Assembly: GCF_900111245.1 (NCBI RefSeq)
Contig: NZ_FOGO01000005.1
Coordinates: 310,001-374,000, forward strand
Length of the DNA: 64,000 nucleotides
Direction of reading: 5' to 3'
Source: Streptomyces qinglanensis
Lineage (GTDB): Bacteria; Actinomycetota; Actinomycetes; Streptomycetales; Streptomycetaceae
The notes under the pieces were generated by a model. It worked only from the letters and a program-made list of their open reading frames with translations, was not told the DNA's origin and searched no databases. Below, one piece after another: positions 18,287-26,869 of this stretch (its first letter is position 1; each line of letters opens with the position of its first letter). The translations under genes and the position numbers were made by a program.

Positions 18287-19978
18287 ATGGCGTACGACGC
18301 CGATGTGATCGTGGTCGGAGCCGGGCTCGCGGGCCTCGCCGCGACAGCCGAACTGGCCGACGCCGGGCGGCGCGTCGTCCTCCTCGACCAGGAGCCCGAA
18401 CAATCGCTCGGCGGGCAGGCGCACTGGTCCTTCGGCGGCCTGTTCTTCGTCGACTCGCCCGAGCAGCGGCGGCTGCGCATCCGGGACAGCCGCGAACTCG
18501 CCTGGCAGGACTGGCTGGGCACGGCCGCCTTCGACCGGCCCGAGGACCACTGGCCGCGCCGGTGGGCCGAGGCGTACGTGGACTTCGCCGCGGGCGAGAA
18601 GCGTGCCTGGCTGCGCGCGCAGGGGCTGAAGCTCTTCCCCGTGGTGGGCTGGGCCGAGCGGGGCGGCTACGGCGCGGGCGGCCACGGCAACTCGGTGCCC
18701 CGGTTCCACATCACCTGGGGCACCGGACCCGGCATCGTCGAGCCGTTCGAGCGGCGCGTCCGCGAGGGCGTGGCGCGCGGGCTGGTGGAGCTGCGCTTCC
18801 GGCACCGGGTGACCGGCGTGTCCCGGACGGCCGGAGCGGTGGACACCGTGACCGGCCAGGTGCTGGTGCCCAGCGACGCACGGCGCGGCACGGCCAGCAG
18901 CCGGGAGGCCGACGGCAGCTTCGAACTGCGGGCCCAGGCCGTGATCGTGACCTCCGGCGGTATCGGCGGCAACCACGACCTGGTGCGCGCCCACTGGCCC
19001 GAACGGCTGGGCACCCCGCCCCGGAAGCTGCTCTCCGGCGTGCCGGCGCACGTGGACGGGCTGCTGCTCGACGTGGCCGGAGCCGCGGGCGGCCACATGA
19101 TCAACCGCGACCGGATGTGGCACTACACCGAGGGGATCGAGAACTGGAACCCCATCTGGGCCCGGCACGGGATCCGCATCCTGCCCGGCCCCTCCTCGCT
19201 GTGGCTCGACGCCACCGGGCAGCGGCTGCCGGTCCCGCTCTTCCCCGGCTTCGACACCCTGGGCACCCTCGACCACATCATGCGGACGGGGCACGGCTAC
19301 ACCTGGTTCGTGCTCAGCCGGAAGATCATCGAGAAGGAGTTCACGCTCTCCGGATCGGAGCAGAACCCGGACCTGACCGGCCGGTCCGTGCGCGAGGTCC
19401 TGGGCCGGGCACGCGGCGGCGCCCCCGGGCCGGTGCAGGCGTTCATGGACCACGGGGCCGACTTCGTCATCGAGCGCGATGTCGCCGCCCTGGCCCGGCG
19501 GATGAACGAGCTGACCGGTGACGGGCTGATCGAGGCGGCGGCGCTGCACCGGGAGATCGCCGCCCGCGACCGGGAGATCCGCAACCCCTTCACCAAGGAC
19601 CTCCAGATCACCGCGGTGAACGGGGCCCGGCGGTACCTGGGCGACCGGCTCATCCGGGTCGCGGCCCCGCACCGCCTGCTGGACCCGGCCGCCGGTCCGC
19701 TGATCGCGGTCCGGCTCAACATCCTGACCCGCAAGAGCCTGGGCGGGCTGGAGACGGACCTGTCCTCGCGCGTGCTCGCCGAACCCGCGCAAGGTTCGGC
19801 GGACGCGGCGCGGCCGCGCCGGGGCGACCCGGTTCCGGGGCTCTACGCCGCGGGCGAGGCGGCCGGTTTCGGCGGCGGCGGTGTGCACGGCTACCGCTCG
19901 CTGGAGGGCACCTTCCTGGGCGGCTGCCTCTTCTCGGGGCGCACGGCCGGACGGGCGGCGGCGGCCGCGGTCGCCTGA
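18287..19978 (+). CDS. FAD-binding dehydrogenase (ketosteroid-dehydrogenase/fumarate-reductase-like)
   Basis: 563 aa. N-terminal FAD-binding Rossmann motif DVIVVGAGLAGLAATAELA, then LLDQEPEQSLGGQAHWSFGG. The C-terminal part has PGLYAAGEAAGFGGGGVHGY and LEGTFLGGCLFSGRTAGRAA, the second FAD-binding segment of the fumarate reductase/succinate dehydrogenase flavoprotein superfamily. The whole layout matches the long streptomycete FAD-binding dehydrogenases related to 3-ketosteroid dehydrogenase. GGGAG lies just before the ATG at 18287. The real substrate is unknown. A strong GC hairpin follows the stop. Confidence 0.85.
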   Translation: MAYDADVIVVGAGLAGLAATAELADAGRRVVLLDQEPEQSLGGQAHWSFGGLFFVDSPEQRRLRIRDSRELAWQDWLGTAAFDRPEDHWPRRWAEAYVDFAAGEKRAWLRAQGLKLFPVVGWAERGGYGAGGHGNSVPRFHITWGTGPGIVEPFERRVREGVARGLVELRFRHRVTGVSRTAGAVDTVTGQVLVPSDARRGTASSREADGSFELRAQAVIVTSGGIGGNHDLVRAHWPERLGTPPRKLLSGVPAHVDGLLLDVAGAAGGHMINRDRMWHYTEGIENWNPIWARHGIRILPGPSSLWLDATGQRLPVPLFPGFDTLGTLDHIMRTGHGYTWFVLSRKIIEKEFTLSGSEQNPDLTGRSVREVLGRARGGAPGPVQAFMDHGADFVIERDVAALARRMNELTGDGLIEAAALHREIAARDREIRNPFTKDLQITAVNGARRYLGDRLIRVAAPHRLLDPAAGPLIAVRLNILTRKSLGGLETDLSSRVLAEPAQGSADAARPRRGDPVPGLYAAGEAAGFGGGGVHGYRSLEGTFLGGCLFSGRTAGRAAAAAVA

Positions 19979-19983
19979 CGTCC

Positions 19984-20013
19984 CGGGCCGGCCCCGCACC
20001 GGGGGCCGGCCCG
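19984..20013. terminator. GC-rich hairpin terminator
   Basis: Perfect 12-bp arms CGGGCCGGCCCC and GGGGCCGGCCCG around a 6-base loop, 5 bp after the stop of the FAD dehydrogenase. No U-tract, as is usual in this GC-rich background. It separates that gene from the convergent oxidoreductase. Confidence 0.75.
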
Positions 20014-20179
20014 AGCGGCGGGCACGGTGCGGGTGCTCTCCCGGACGCCCGGCTGCCCGGTGCTCCGCGGAGCGGCCGGGCCGGGGGCCGGGCCGCCGGC
20101 AGCACCGTCGGGTCGGCGGCGGGCCGCGGACGCGCCCCGATCCGCCGCCGCCCGGCCGGGGCCGGTCAGCCGGGGCCGG

Positions 20180-21148
20180 TCAGCCGGGCACCACGACCAC
20201 GCGGCCCGTGGTCACGCCGTCGAAGACCCGCTGGACGGCATCGGCCGCGCCGCTCAGCGGTACGCGCTCGCTCACCAGCGGCTTGACCGCGCCCTCCGCC
20301 GCGAGGCGGGTGAGCTCCTCGTGGCAGCGGTCGACGGCGGAGGGCTCCCGCTGCGCGTACAGCCCCCAATGCAGCCCGAGAACGGAGTAGTTCTTCACCA
20401 GCGCGTGGTTGAGTCCGGGCGTGGGCACCGCGCCGCTGGCGAAGCCGACCACCACGATGCGCCCCTCGAAGGCGATGCACTTGGCGGACGCCGCGTAGGC
20501 GTCGCCGCCCACCGGGTCGTAGACCACGTCGGCACCCGCGCCGCCGGTGGCCTCCTTCACCGCGGCGACCACGTCCTCGCTCCTGCGGTCGACGACGACG
20601 TCGCAGCCCAGCTCCCGGGCGACCTCGGCCTTCGCCGCGCCGCCGACGACCCCGATCACCCGTGCCCCGGCGGCCCTGCCCAGTTGGACGGCCGCACTGC
20701 CGACGCCGCCCGCGGCGGCGTGCACCAGCAGCGTCTCGCCCTTCCGCAGCCCGGCCCGCCGGTGGAGACCGAACCAGCCGGTCTGGTAACCGATGTGCAG
20801 CGCGGCGGCTTCTGCGTCGTCCAGCGCGTCGGGCGCGGGACGGGCGCTCTCCTCGGCGACGACGGCCGTCTCACCGAAGGCGCCGCAGGGCAGTACGGGC
20901 TGCCCGAGCACCCGCTCCCCCGCCCGGGGCCCGCCGACGATCTCGCCGCAGAGTTCCACACCGGGGGTGAAGGGCAGCGGCGGACGCACCTGGTACTCGC
21001 CCCGGCACAGCAGGGCGTCCGGGTAGTTGACGTTTGCGGCCCGGACCCGGACCAGCAGTTGCCCCGGGCCCGGCTCGGGCTCGGGCACCTCTTCCAGCCG
21101 CATCACGTCGCGCGGTTCGCCGTTGGTGTGGACGCGCCATGCCTGCAC
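20180..21148 (-). CDS. NADPH:quinone oxidoreductase (zinc-free MDR)
   Basis: 322 aa, medium-chain dehydrogenase/reductase. GroES-like N-terminus with VRVRAANVNYPDALLCRGEY and FTPGVELCGEIVGG; cofactor site LVHAAAGGVGSAAVQLGRAA; then VIGVVGGAAKAEVARELGCD. It lacks the structural-zinc cysteines, which places it with the quinone-oxidoreductase/crotonyl-CoA-reductase branch. GTG start 21148 with AAAGGA upstream. It lies 50 bp downstream of the TetR gene and may be the last gene of the SDR-ligase-TetR operon, perhaps acting as an enoyl-thioester reductase or quinone reductase. Confidence 0.87.
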   Translation of the reverse strand: MQAWRVHTNGEPRDVMRLEEVPEPEPGPGQLLVRVRAANVNYPDALLCRGEYQVRPPLPFTPGVELCGEIVGGPRAGERVLGQPVLPCGAFGETAVVAEESARPAPDALDDAEAAALHIGYQTGWFGLHRRAGLRKGETLLVHAAAGGVGSAAVQLGRAAGARVIGVVGGAAKAEVARELGCDVVVDRRSEDVVAAVKEATGGAGADVVYDPVGGDAYAASAKCIAFEGRIVVVGFASGAVPTPGLNHALVKNYSVLGLHWGLYAQREPSAVDRCHEELTRLAAEGAVKPLVSERVPLSGAADAVQRVFDGVTTGRVVVVPG

Positions 21149-21198
21149 GGATGGTCCTTTCGTCGACGGGGGGCCGCGCTCCGCGGCCCCGGGCCCGC

Positions 21199-21873
21199 TC
21201 AGGGCCGCAGCGCCCGCAGCAGCAGACCGGCCAGGTGGTCGGCGACCGCCTGGGGCGTCAGCCGCCCGCCGGGCCGGTACCAGCTACTGAGGTGGTGCAC
21301 GGAACCGAAGTGGTAGTCCACGACCAGGTCGGCGGGGGTCGCGTCGCTGAACACCCCGGAGCGCTGGCCCTCTTCGATCAGCGCGCGGAACCTCTCGTGG
21401 TAGCGGCGCCGCTCGGCACGCACCTGCTTCTGCTTCTCCGGGGAGAGCTGGTGCATCGAGCGGAAGAAGATCATGGCGTCGTCGAGGTTGTCGATGGTGG
21501 TGACGACGACGTCGGCCGCGGCCTGCCGCAGTCGCTCCTCCACCGGAGCCGCACGGTCGGCGAGCAGGTCGAGACGCTCCTGCTGGAGCCGCAGCAGCCG
21601 GCCGTAGATCTCGTGGAGCAGATCGTCCTTGGAGCCGAAGTAGTGGTACAGCGCGCCCTTGGTGACGCCGGCCGCCTCCACGATCTCCTGCACGGACGTG
21701 CGGTCGTACCCCTGTTCGGCGAAGAGGCGGGTGGCGGCCGCCATCAGCCGCTGCGGTACCGGCACCCGGGTGTCGTCCCCGCTCCGGACGCGCGCCGTGC
21801 GCGCCCCGCTCCCGCGTACCGGATCTCCCTCACCGGCCCTGGTCGCCATGGCCGCCACCTGCCTCTCGCTCAT
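21199..21873 (-). CDS. TetR-family repressor of acyl-CoA catabolism operon
   Basis: 224 aa. Helix-turn-helix in residues about 40-85 (LMAAATRLFAEQGYDRTSVQ, EIVEAAGVTKGALYHYFGSK), then an all-helical ligand-binding domain. Similar in size and N-terminus to KstR2/FadR-like regulators that sense acyl-CoAs. Start ATG 21873 lies 3 bp after the stop of the acyl-CoA ligase gene, so it is translated from the same transcript and is probably autoregulated. Candidate operators: 24493-24512 ahead of its own operon and 16222-16241. Confidence 0.88.
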   Translation of the reverse strand: MSERQVAAMATRAGEGDPVRGSGARTARVRSGDDTRVPVPQRLMAAATRLFAEQGYDRTSVQEIVEAAGVTKGALYHYFGSKDDLLHEIYGRLLRLQQERLDLLADRAAPVEERLRQAAADVVVTTIDNLDDAMIFFRSMHQLSPEKQKQVRAERRRYHERFRALIEEGQRSGVFSDATPADLVVDYHFGSVHHLSSWYRPGGRLTPQAVADHLAGLLLRALRP

Positions 21874-21876
21874 CGT

Positions 21877-23595
21877 TCACCGACCGGCGCCGCCCGGCCG
21901 GCCCGGCTGCCCGCTCGCCGTCGGGGAGCCGTCCTGCCGGAAGCGCAGCTCCCGCCGGAGGATCTTGCCACTGGTGGTCTTGGGCAACTCCGGCAGCACC
22001 TCCACCTCGCGGGGGTACTTGTAGGCGGCCAGCCGCTCCCTGCAGTACCCGCTCAGCTCCTGAGGAGCGGCCGACACGCCCTCGCGCAGGCTGACGTACG
22101 CCTTGACGGTCTCGCCCCGGTACTCGTGCGGCACCCCGACCACCGCGGCCTCGCGGACGGCCGGATGGGTGTAGAGCACGTCCTCGACCTCGCGGGGCCA
22201 GACCTTGAACCCGGAGGCGTTGATCATGTCCTTCTTGCGGTCGACGACGTACAGCCAGCCGTCCGCGTCCATGAACCCGATGTCCCCGGTGCGCAGTTCG
22301 CCGCCGGGCATGCCGGCGGCGGTCTCCGCGGGCCGCCGCCAGTAGCCGGGCACCACCTGCGGACCGCGCACGGCGATCTCGCCCTGCTGCCCGAACGGCA
22401 CCTCGGCGCCGGTCTCGTCGAGTATCCGCACCACCGTGTCGGGGCCGGGCAGACCCACGGCCAGCGTGCCGGACTCCGGGTCGACCGGGGCCTCCCGGCC
22501 GGGCGGCACGGAGGCGCACGGGGCCGAGCACTCGGTGAGGCCGTAGCCGTTGCCGATGTAGGGGCCGAAGGCGGCGCGGAACTTCTCCACCAGCGCGGGG
22601 GGCAGCGGCGCGCCGCCGGAGGAGAGGTGGGTGAACGAGGCGAAGTGTGCGCGGGACGCGGCCGGGTGCGCGGCCAGCGCCATGAACGCGGTGGAGGGGC
22701 CGACGGTGTAGGCGGGCCGGTGCTCCAGGAAGGCGTCCAGGACGACACCCGCGTCGAAGCGGTAGGCGAGGGCGAGCGTGCCCTTGTTGGCGATGCAGCC
22801 GCAGAGCTGGACGACCGCTCCGGTGATGTGGAAGAGCGGTGCCAGCGCGAAGACGCAGGCGCCCTCGGGGATGCCGTGGCCGACGCGCTGCCGCTCCGCG
22901 TTGTAGGCGAGATTGGCGTGCGTGTTCATGGCGCCCTTGGGGGCACCGCTGGTCCCGGAGGTGTAGCTGATCAGGGCGATGTCCTCGCCGGTGAGTCCGC
23001 GCCCCGCGGGGGCGGGCGCGCCGGTGCGGGCGACGGCGAGCAGGTCCTCGGCGTCCTCGGCGGGCGCGCACCGGGCGAAGTCGAGCACCCGGGGGTCGTC
23101 CCGTGTCTGCAGGTCGAGTTCGCAGGCGGTCAGCACCGTGCGCACGGAGCTGCCGGCCGCCGCGGTGCGCAGCCGGTCCTCCCAGGCGCGGTCGGAGCAC
23201 ACCAGCGCGGCCGCCTCCGCGTCCTGGAGCACGTGCGCCACCTCACGCTCCTTGTACATGGGGTTGACGGGCACGACGGTGGCGCCCGCCTTCCACGCGC
23301 CGAGCAGCGCCAGTACATAGTGCGGGCTGTTCTGCAGCATCAGGGCGAGCCGGTCGCCCTTGGCGAGGCCGCGCGCGGCGAGGTGCGCCGCGACGGCGTC
23401 GGAGAGGGCGTCGGTCTCTGCGTAGCTGAGCCGGCCGTCGAAGTAGCTGAGCGCGGCCCGGTCCGGCACCTCGCGGACCGCGGCGCGGAAGGCGTGCAGC
23501 AGCGTCTCCGGCGGCGTGACGGGGGCGCGTTGGGCTTCGGTGAGCTGGGCGAGCCAGGGCTTGTCCCCGTACCCGGCGGCGGTCGCTGAGGTCAT
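21877..23595 (-). CDS. Acyl-CoA synthetase (AMP-forming)
   Basis: 572 aa ANL-superfamily ligase. Adenylate-binding loop ISYTSGTSGAPKGAMNTHAN, later GNGYGLTECSAP, ELRTGDIGFMDADGWLYVVD with RKKDMINASGFKVWPREVE, and the C-terminal catalytic lysine in PKTTSGKILRREL. Activates a carboxylic acid, probably a medium- or long-chain or branched fatty acid, to the CoA thioester. Its ATG at 23595 overlaps the SDR stop (ATGA), and its stop is 3 bp before the TetR start, so SDR, ligase and TetR form one operon. Chain-length preference cannot be read from sequence. Confidence 0.92.
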   Translation of the reverse strand: MTSATAAGYGDKPWLAQLTEAQRAPVTPPETLLHAFRAAVREVPDRAALSYFDGRLSYAETDALSDAVAAHLAARGLAKGDRLALMLQNSPHYVLALLGAWKAGATVVPVNPMYKEREVAHVLQDAEAAALVCSDRAWEDRLRTAAAGSSVRTVLTACELDLQTRDDPRVLDFARCAPAEDAEDLLAVARTGAPAPAGRGLTGEDIALISYTSGTSGAPKGAMNTHANLAYNAERQRVGHGIPEGACVFALAPLFHITGAVVQLCGCIANKGTLALAYRFDAGVVLDAFLEHRPAYTVGPSTAFMALAAHPAASRAHFASFTHLSSGGAPLPPALVEKFRAAFGPYIGNGYGLTECSAPCASVPPGREAPVDPESGTLAVGLPGPDTVVRILDETGAEVPFGQQGEIAVRGPQVVPGYWRRPAETAAGMPGGELRTGDIGFMDADGWLYVVDRKKDMINASGFKVWPREVEDVLYTHPAVREAAVVGVPHEYRGETVKAYVSLREGVSAAPQELSGYCRERLAAYKYPREVEVLPELPKTTSGKILRRELRFRQDGSPTASGQPGRPGGAGR

Positions 23596-24401
23596 GCCGG
23601 CTCCCCCTCCCGCGTCTCGGCGGCGCCCTGCGGGGTCCCGCCGGCCGCGTCCTCGACCTTGCGCTGCAGATGGTTCATGGCGCTCAGCCAGGTGTCGGTC
23701 CCGGTGGCCCGCGCGGTGTAGTGCCCCTGGGTGGTGGCGTGCGGCAGGACGAGGAAGCGCCCCTCGGCGAGCGCGGCGAACAGCGCGTCGGCCACGGCGT
23801 CCGGGGCGAGGGCGCCGGGCCGCAGTACGAGGTCGCCCGCGACGCCGGTGGCCTCCAGCATGTCGGTGCGTACGCCCTCGGGGCAGACGGCGTGCACCTG
23901 GAGGCCCCGGTGCCGGTAGGTGACCGACAGCCACTCGGCGAAGGCGAGTGCCGCGTGCTTGGTGACGCTGTAGGGCGCCGAGCCGACCATCGTCAGCAGT
24001 CCGGCGGCCGAGACGGTGGAGACGAAGCGCCCCCGCCCGCGCTCCAGCCAGTCCGGCAGCAGTTCGCGCGCGGCCCGGACGTGCGCCATCACATTGAGGT
24101 CCCAGGCCGCGTCCCACTGCGCGTCGGGGGTCTCGGGGCCGCCCTCGGTGCCCAGACCGGCGTTGGCGCAGAACGTGTCGACCGCTCCGCCGAGCGCCTC
24201 GCGCGCGGGTGCCACGACGGTGGCGGCGTCCCCGGGGACGGCGATGCCGCCGATCTCCTCGGCGACGGCCCGGGCCCGGCCCGGGTCGAGGTCGTTGACC
24301 GCGACCCGCGCGCCCTCGGCGGCGAATCTGCGGGCGAGGGCGGCTCCGATGCCCCCGCCCGCTCCGGTGACGACGACGGCACTGTCGCGCAAGGACTCCA
24401 T
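23592..24401 (-). CDS. Short-chain dehydrogenase/reductase
   Basis: 269 aa. Classical SDR: TGAGGGIGAALARRFAAEGA cofactor loop, NAGLG, catalytic SAAG...Y-x3-K (VSAAGLLTMVGSAPYSVTKH, Tyr and Lys in PYSVTKHAA) and a following AVCPEGVRTDM. The C-terminus extends about 25 residues beyond the core. First gene of an operon with the AMP-forming ligase and TetR; likely oxidises or reduces a hydroxyacyl- or ketoacyl intermediate. ATG 24401 with GGGAGG upstream. Confidence 0.88.
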   Translation of the reverse strand: MESLRDSAVVVTGAGGGIGAALARRFAAEGARVAVNDLDPGRARAVAEEIGGIAVPGDAATVVAPAREALGGAVDTFCANAGLGTEGGPETPDAQWDAAWDLNVMAHVRAARELLPDWLERGRGRFVSTVSAAGLLTMVGSAPYSVTKHAALAFAEWLSVTYRHRGLQVHAVCPEGVRTDMLEATGVAGDLVLRPGALAPDAVADALFAALAEGRFLVLPHATTQGHYTARATGTDTWLSAMNHLQRKVEDAAGGTPQGAAETREGEPA

Positions 24402-24826
24402 CGGCTGCGCCTCCCACTCTCCGGGCGTGTGCTCCTGCGGCCCCGTTCGGGCGCGGCCGGCGGAAGGGTTCCGCGGCGCCGCGCCCGGTCGGCAGACTAA
24501 CCAGTCGGTATGTCGTTGCGGAAGGGGGGCCGCCGGCTCTCTCGACGCTGCTTCGGGAACGGCGGCGGCCGCAGGCTCGTTCCTCTGCCGTGGGCGGCGC
24601 GCGGCGCCGCGCATGCGTGACCGGTGGAGAGCCCGGAAGCGGCTGCGCCCGATGAGGCGGGGTCGCAGCCCTTACAGGAATAGCGGACCGCATCCGGGGT
24701 AATCCGCCACGCCGAAGCAAGTGCGCGCTCTCCGCGCGAAAAAGCATCGCCGGAGACGGATCCGAACCGCGGGGCGGCACGTCACATCCCCGACGACACG
24801 GGTCCTCTCCGCCGGAGGTGGGATGA
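24402..24826. other. Divergent intergenic region, 425 bp
   Basis: Upstream of both the SDR operon and the 193-aa gene. It contains the TetR-type operator at 24493-24512; the part from 24660 to 24760 is less GC-rich (ACAGGAATAGC, GGGTAATCCGCC) and may hold the rightward promoter. No open frame here looks protein-like. Confidence 0.5.
24493..24512. promoter_or_regulatory. TetR-type operator before SDR-ligase-TetR operon
   Basis: CAGACTAACCAGTCGGTATG, 92 bp upstream of the SDR start. Core dyad TAACC-N4-GGTAT. The last ten bases are identical to the right arm of the 20-bp palindrome at 16222-16241. Probable binding site of the operon's own TetR protein. Confidence 0.55.
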
Positions 24827-25408
24827 TTGGCCGGTTTCAGAGCGCTCGCCCGACAGGTCCGGGATCCGGACAGAGAACGGTCCCAGCGGCGACAGGCGCT
24901 GCGCAAGTGCCTGGAGCGGTTCGCTCCCTACGGACACCGCGCCACCTGGCAACACTTGTGCAGGAACGCCGGGTTCGACCCGGAGGACCGCGAGCCCGAC
25001 CCCGCACTGCTCGTCGCGGCTCTGGAGGAACTGGAGGAAGCCCGCGCGGTCTGGCTCGCCTACGAGTCCGAAGTCGCCGCCCGCCGCAGGCGGGAGAAGC
25101 ACAAGGGGATCAGACAGCCGACCGCGCTCGACGAGTGGCACCGCAGGACGTGGGGCGGCAGGTCGCTGCTGCGCTGCGATCCGTCCCGGCCGCCGACCCC
25201 CCGGCTGGCGGAGGTGCTGCGCCGCATGATCGCGGTGCCGGGCGGCGTCCGGGACGCGCCCCCCTACCGCCGCGCCCTGCGCATGGAGCGGGGGGCCCGC
25301 ACGGAGATCCGCACCGAGGGCACCGGCCGCCGCGAGAGCCGCAATCCGCACCGCCCGGGCGCCGGTTCCCGGCTCGGATTCGGCAGCCCACTGCCCTCCC
25401 AGGGCTGA
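24827..25408 (+). CDS. Conserved hypothetical cytosolic protein
   Basis: 193 aa, rich in Arg, Glu and Trp, no membrane segment. The first 110 residues look helical (RERSQRRQALRKCLERFAPY; LLVAALEELEEARAVWLAYE; SEVAARRRREKHKG), the last 60 are Arg/Pro/Gly-rich and probably disordered. TTG start at 24827 is chosen because a clear GGAGG lies 8 bp upstream; the nearby ATG at 24823 is in another frame. I do not recognise a family; the layout resembles small actinomycete proteins of unknown function. Its amino-acid composition is not what a shadow frame would give. Confidence 0.65.
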   Translation: MAGFRALARQVRDPDRERSQRRQALRKCLERFAPYGHRATWQHLCRNAGFDPEDREPDPALLVAALEELEEARAVWLAYESEVAARRRREKHKGIRQPTALDEWHRRTWGGRSLLRCDPSRPPTPRLAEVLRRMIAVPGGVRDAPPYRRALRMERGARTEIRTEGTGRRESRNPHRPGAGSRLGFGSPLPSQG

Positions 25409-25605
25409 GCGGCCGCCGCACACGACCGACCCGCGGGACCGCGGAACCGGCGGACCGGAGCACGCCACCGGGTCGGCACCCGGCGCCCGGGCCGGCACCG
25501 GTACTCGGACCGGGGCGCGGCAGGCGGCACCGGGCCAGGCGCGGCCGACGGCACCGGGCCGGGGTGGCGCCCCGACGGGCCCTGCTGGCATGCTGACGGG
25601 CACGT

Positions 25606-25622
25606 GCTGAGCAATCGCTTAT
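25606..25622. promoter_or_regulatory. TetR-type operator upstream of MaoC gene
   Basis: GCTGAGCAATCGCTTAT, 43 bp upstream of the hydratase ATG. It shares CTGAGC-N4-GCTTA with the site at 26765-26781 before the TetR gene, suggesting that the TetR product controls both promoters. Confidence 0.65.
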
Positions 25623-25665
25623 TCGGCATCTGCTCCGCGACTTACCAGCGTGGGAGGTTGTTTGC

Positions 25666-26130
25666 ATGGCGGAACCCCAGGTTTTCACCTCGGCCCCGGA
25701 GCTGCGCGCCGCGGTCGGCCAGGAGCTGGGCGTCAGCGACTGGCTCGAGGTGGACCAGAAGCGGATCGACCTCTTCGCGGACGCGACCGGTGATCATCAG
25801 TGGATCCACGTGGACCCGGAGCGCGCCGCCGAGGGCCCCTTCGGGAGCACCATCGCGCACGGCTATCTGACCCTCTCGCTGCTGCCGGCACTCGTCCCGC
25901 AGATCCTGCGCGTCGAAGGCGTGCGGATGGGCGTCAACTACGGCACCGACAAGGTGCGCTTCCCCGCCCCGGTGCCCGTCGGCTCCCGGCTGCGCGCCCG
26001 GGCGACCCTGGCCGACGTCAGCGAGACACCGGACGGCGGGGTGCAGGTCGCCGCGCAGGTGACCGTGGAACGGGAGGGCGGCGACAAGCCGGTGTGCGTC
26101 GCGGTGAGCCTCAGCCGCTACTACTGGTGA
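25666..26130 (+). CDS. MaoC-type (R)-specific enoyl-CoA hydratase
   Basis: 154 aa, single hot-dog domain. The hydratase-2 motif ATGDHQWIHVDPERA (Asp43, His48) is intact and followed by FGSTIAHGYLTLSLLP. Hydrates trans-2-enoyl-CoA to (R)-3-hydroxyacyl-CoA. GGGAGG lies 10 bp upstream of ATG 25666. The gene converges on a TetR gene and their 3' ends overlap by 20 bp. The matching candidate operators in front of both suggest that this enzyme is the target of that repressor. Confidence 0.92.
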   Translation: MAEPQVFTSAPELRAAVGQELGVSDWLEVDQKRIDLFADATGDHQWIHVDPERAAEGPFGSTIAHGYLTLSLLPALVPQILRVEGVRMGVNYGTDKVRFPAPVPVGSRLRARATLADVSETPDGGVQVAAQVTVEREGGDKPVCVAVSLSRYYW

Positions 26131-26746
26131 GACCGGCGGGCCGGTGGCCCGCCATCCGCAGGGCGAGATCGGCGTACAGCGCGCCGATCTCGTCCGGCGT
26201 CCTGCGGCCCTCCGGGCTGAACCAGCGGGCGACGTCGATGCACAGCGACATCACGGCCAGCGCGGTGCCCCGCAGATCGGGGATGTCGAACTCCCCGGCC
26301 GCCACGCCCTCCTCCAGGACCGCACGCAGGATCTCCTCACTGCGCCTGCGCAGCAGCACGATCCGCGCGTAGTGCTCCTCCCCCAGCGCCGCCAGCTCGT
26401 ACTGGACGACCCGCGCCGTGGTGTGGTGCTCCGCGTGCCAGCGCACGAAAGCGCGGACGGCGCGGGCGAGCCGCTCCGCGCTGTCGGGTGCACTCGCGAC
26501 GGCCTCCTCCAGTACCGCGACCGAGCGCTCGTGGCCGACCCTGCTGATGTGGAAGAGCAGCTCTTCCTTGGTCTTGTAGTGGATGTAGAGCGCGGCCGGG
26601 CTCATCCCCGCACGTCCGGCGATGTCGCGGGTGGTGGTGGCGTGGAAACCCCGCTCGGCGAACGCCTCGACGGCACCCAGCAGCAGGCGGCGGGCGGCGT
26701 CCGGAGTGACGCCGCCGAAGGATTCATCGATCTCACCCGTCGTCAT
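26111..26746 (-). CDS. TetR-family regulator
   Basis: 211 aa. HTH at about residues 20-65 (LLLGAVEAFAERGFHATTTR, DIAGRAGMSPAALYIHYKTK). C-terminal helical domain with SPEGRRTPDEIGALYADLAL, typical of regulators of acyl-CoA or steroid catabolism (KstR2-like). Converges with and overlaps the MaoC gene by 20 bp. A near-palindrome 19 bp upstream of its start matches one upstream of the MaoC gene. Predicted to repress both. Confidence 0.88.
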   Translation of the reverse strand: MTTGEIDESFGGVTPDAARRLLLGAVEAFAERGFHATTTRDIAGRAGMSPAALYIHYKTKEELLFHISRVGHERSVAVLEEAVASAPDSAERLARAVRAFVRWHAEHHTTARVVQYELAALGEEHYARIVLLRRRSEEILRAVLEEGVAAGEFDIPDLRGTALAVMSLCIDVARWFSPEGRRTPDEIGALYADLALRMAGHRPAGLTSSSG

Positions 26747-26764
26747 CCGCCCAGCTTACTGCGC

Positions 26765-26781
26765 ACTGAGCGGATGCTTAG
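26765..26781. promoter_or_regulatory. TetR-type operator (autoregulatory)
   Basis: ACTGAGCGGATGCTTAG, 19 bp upstream of the TetR ATG on the minus strand. Same CTGAGC-N4-GCTTA consensus and orientation as the site at 25606-25622 (11 of 11 defined positions). Confidence 0.65.
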
Positions 26782-26798
26782 CCCGACCCCGCCGAGGT

Positions 26799-26867
26799 CC
26801 GGAAGACCGCCGGGCTCCGGAGGACCGCCGGGTCCGGAGGACGGCCGGGTCCGGAGGACGGCCGGGG
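26799..26867. repeat. 17-bp tandem repeat, four copies
   Basis: Four units of CCGGAGGACSGCCGGGT: 26799-26816 (18 bp, one substitution and one insertion), 26817-26833, 26834-26850 and 26851-26867. It lies between the TetR operator and the stop of the alcohol dehydrogenase gene. The GC-rich units could form hairpins; no coding role. Confidence 0.9.
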
Positions 26868-26869
26868 GC

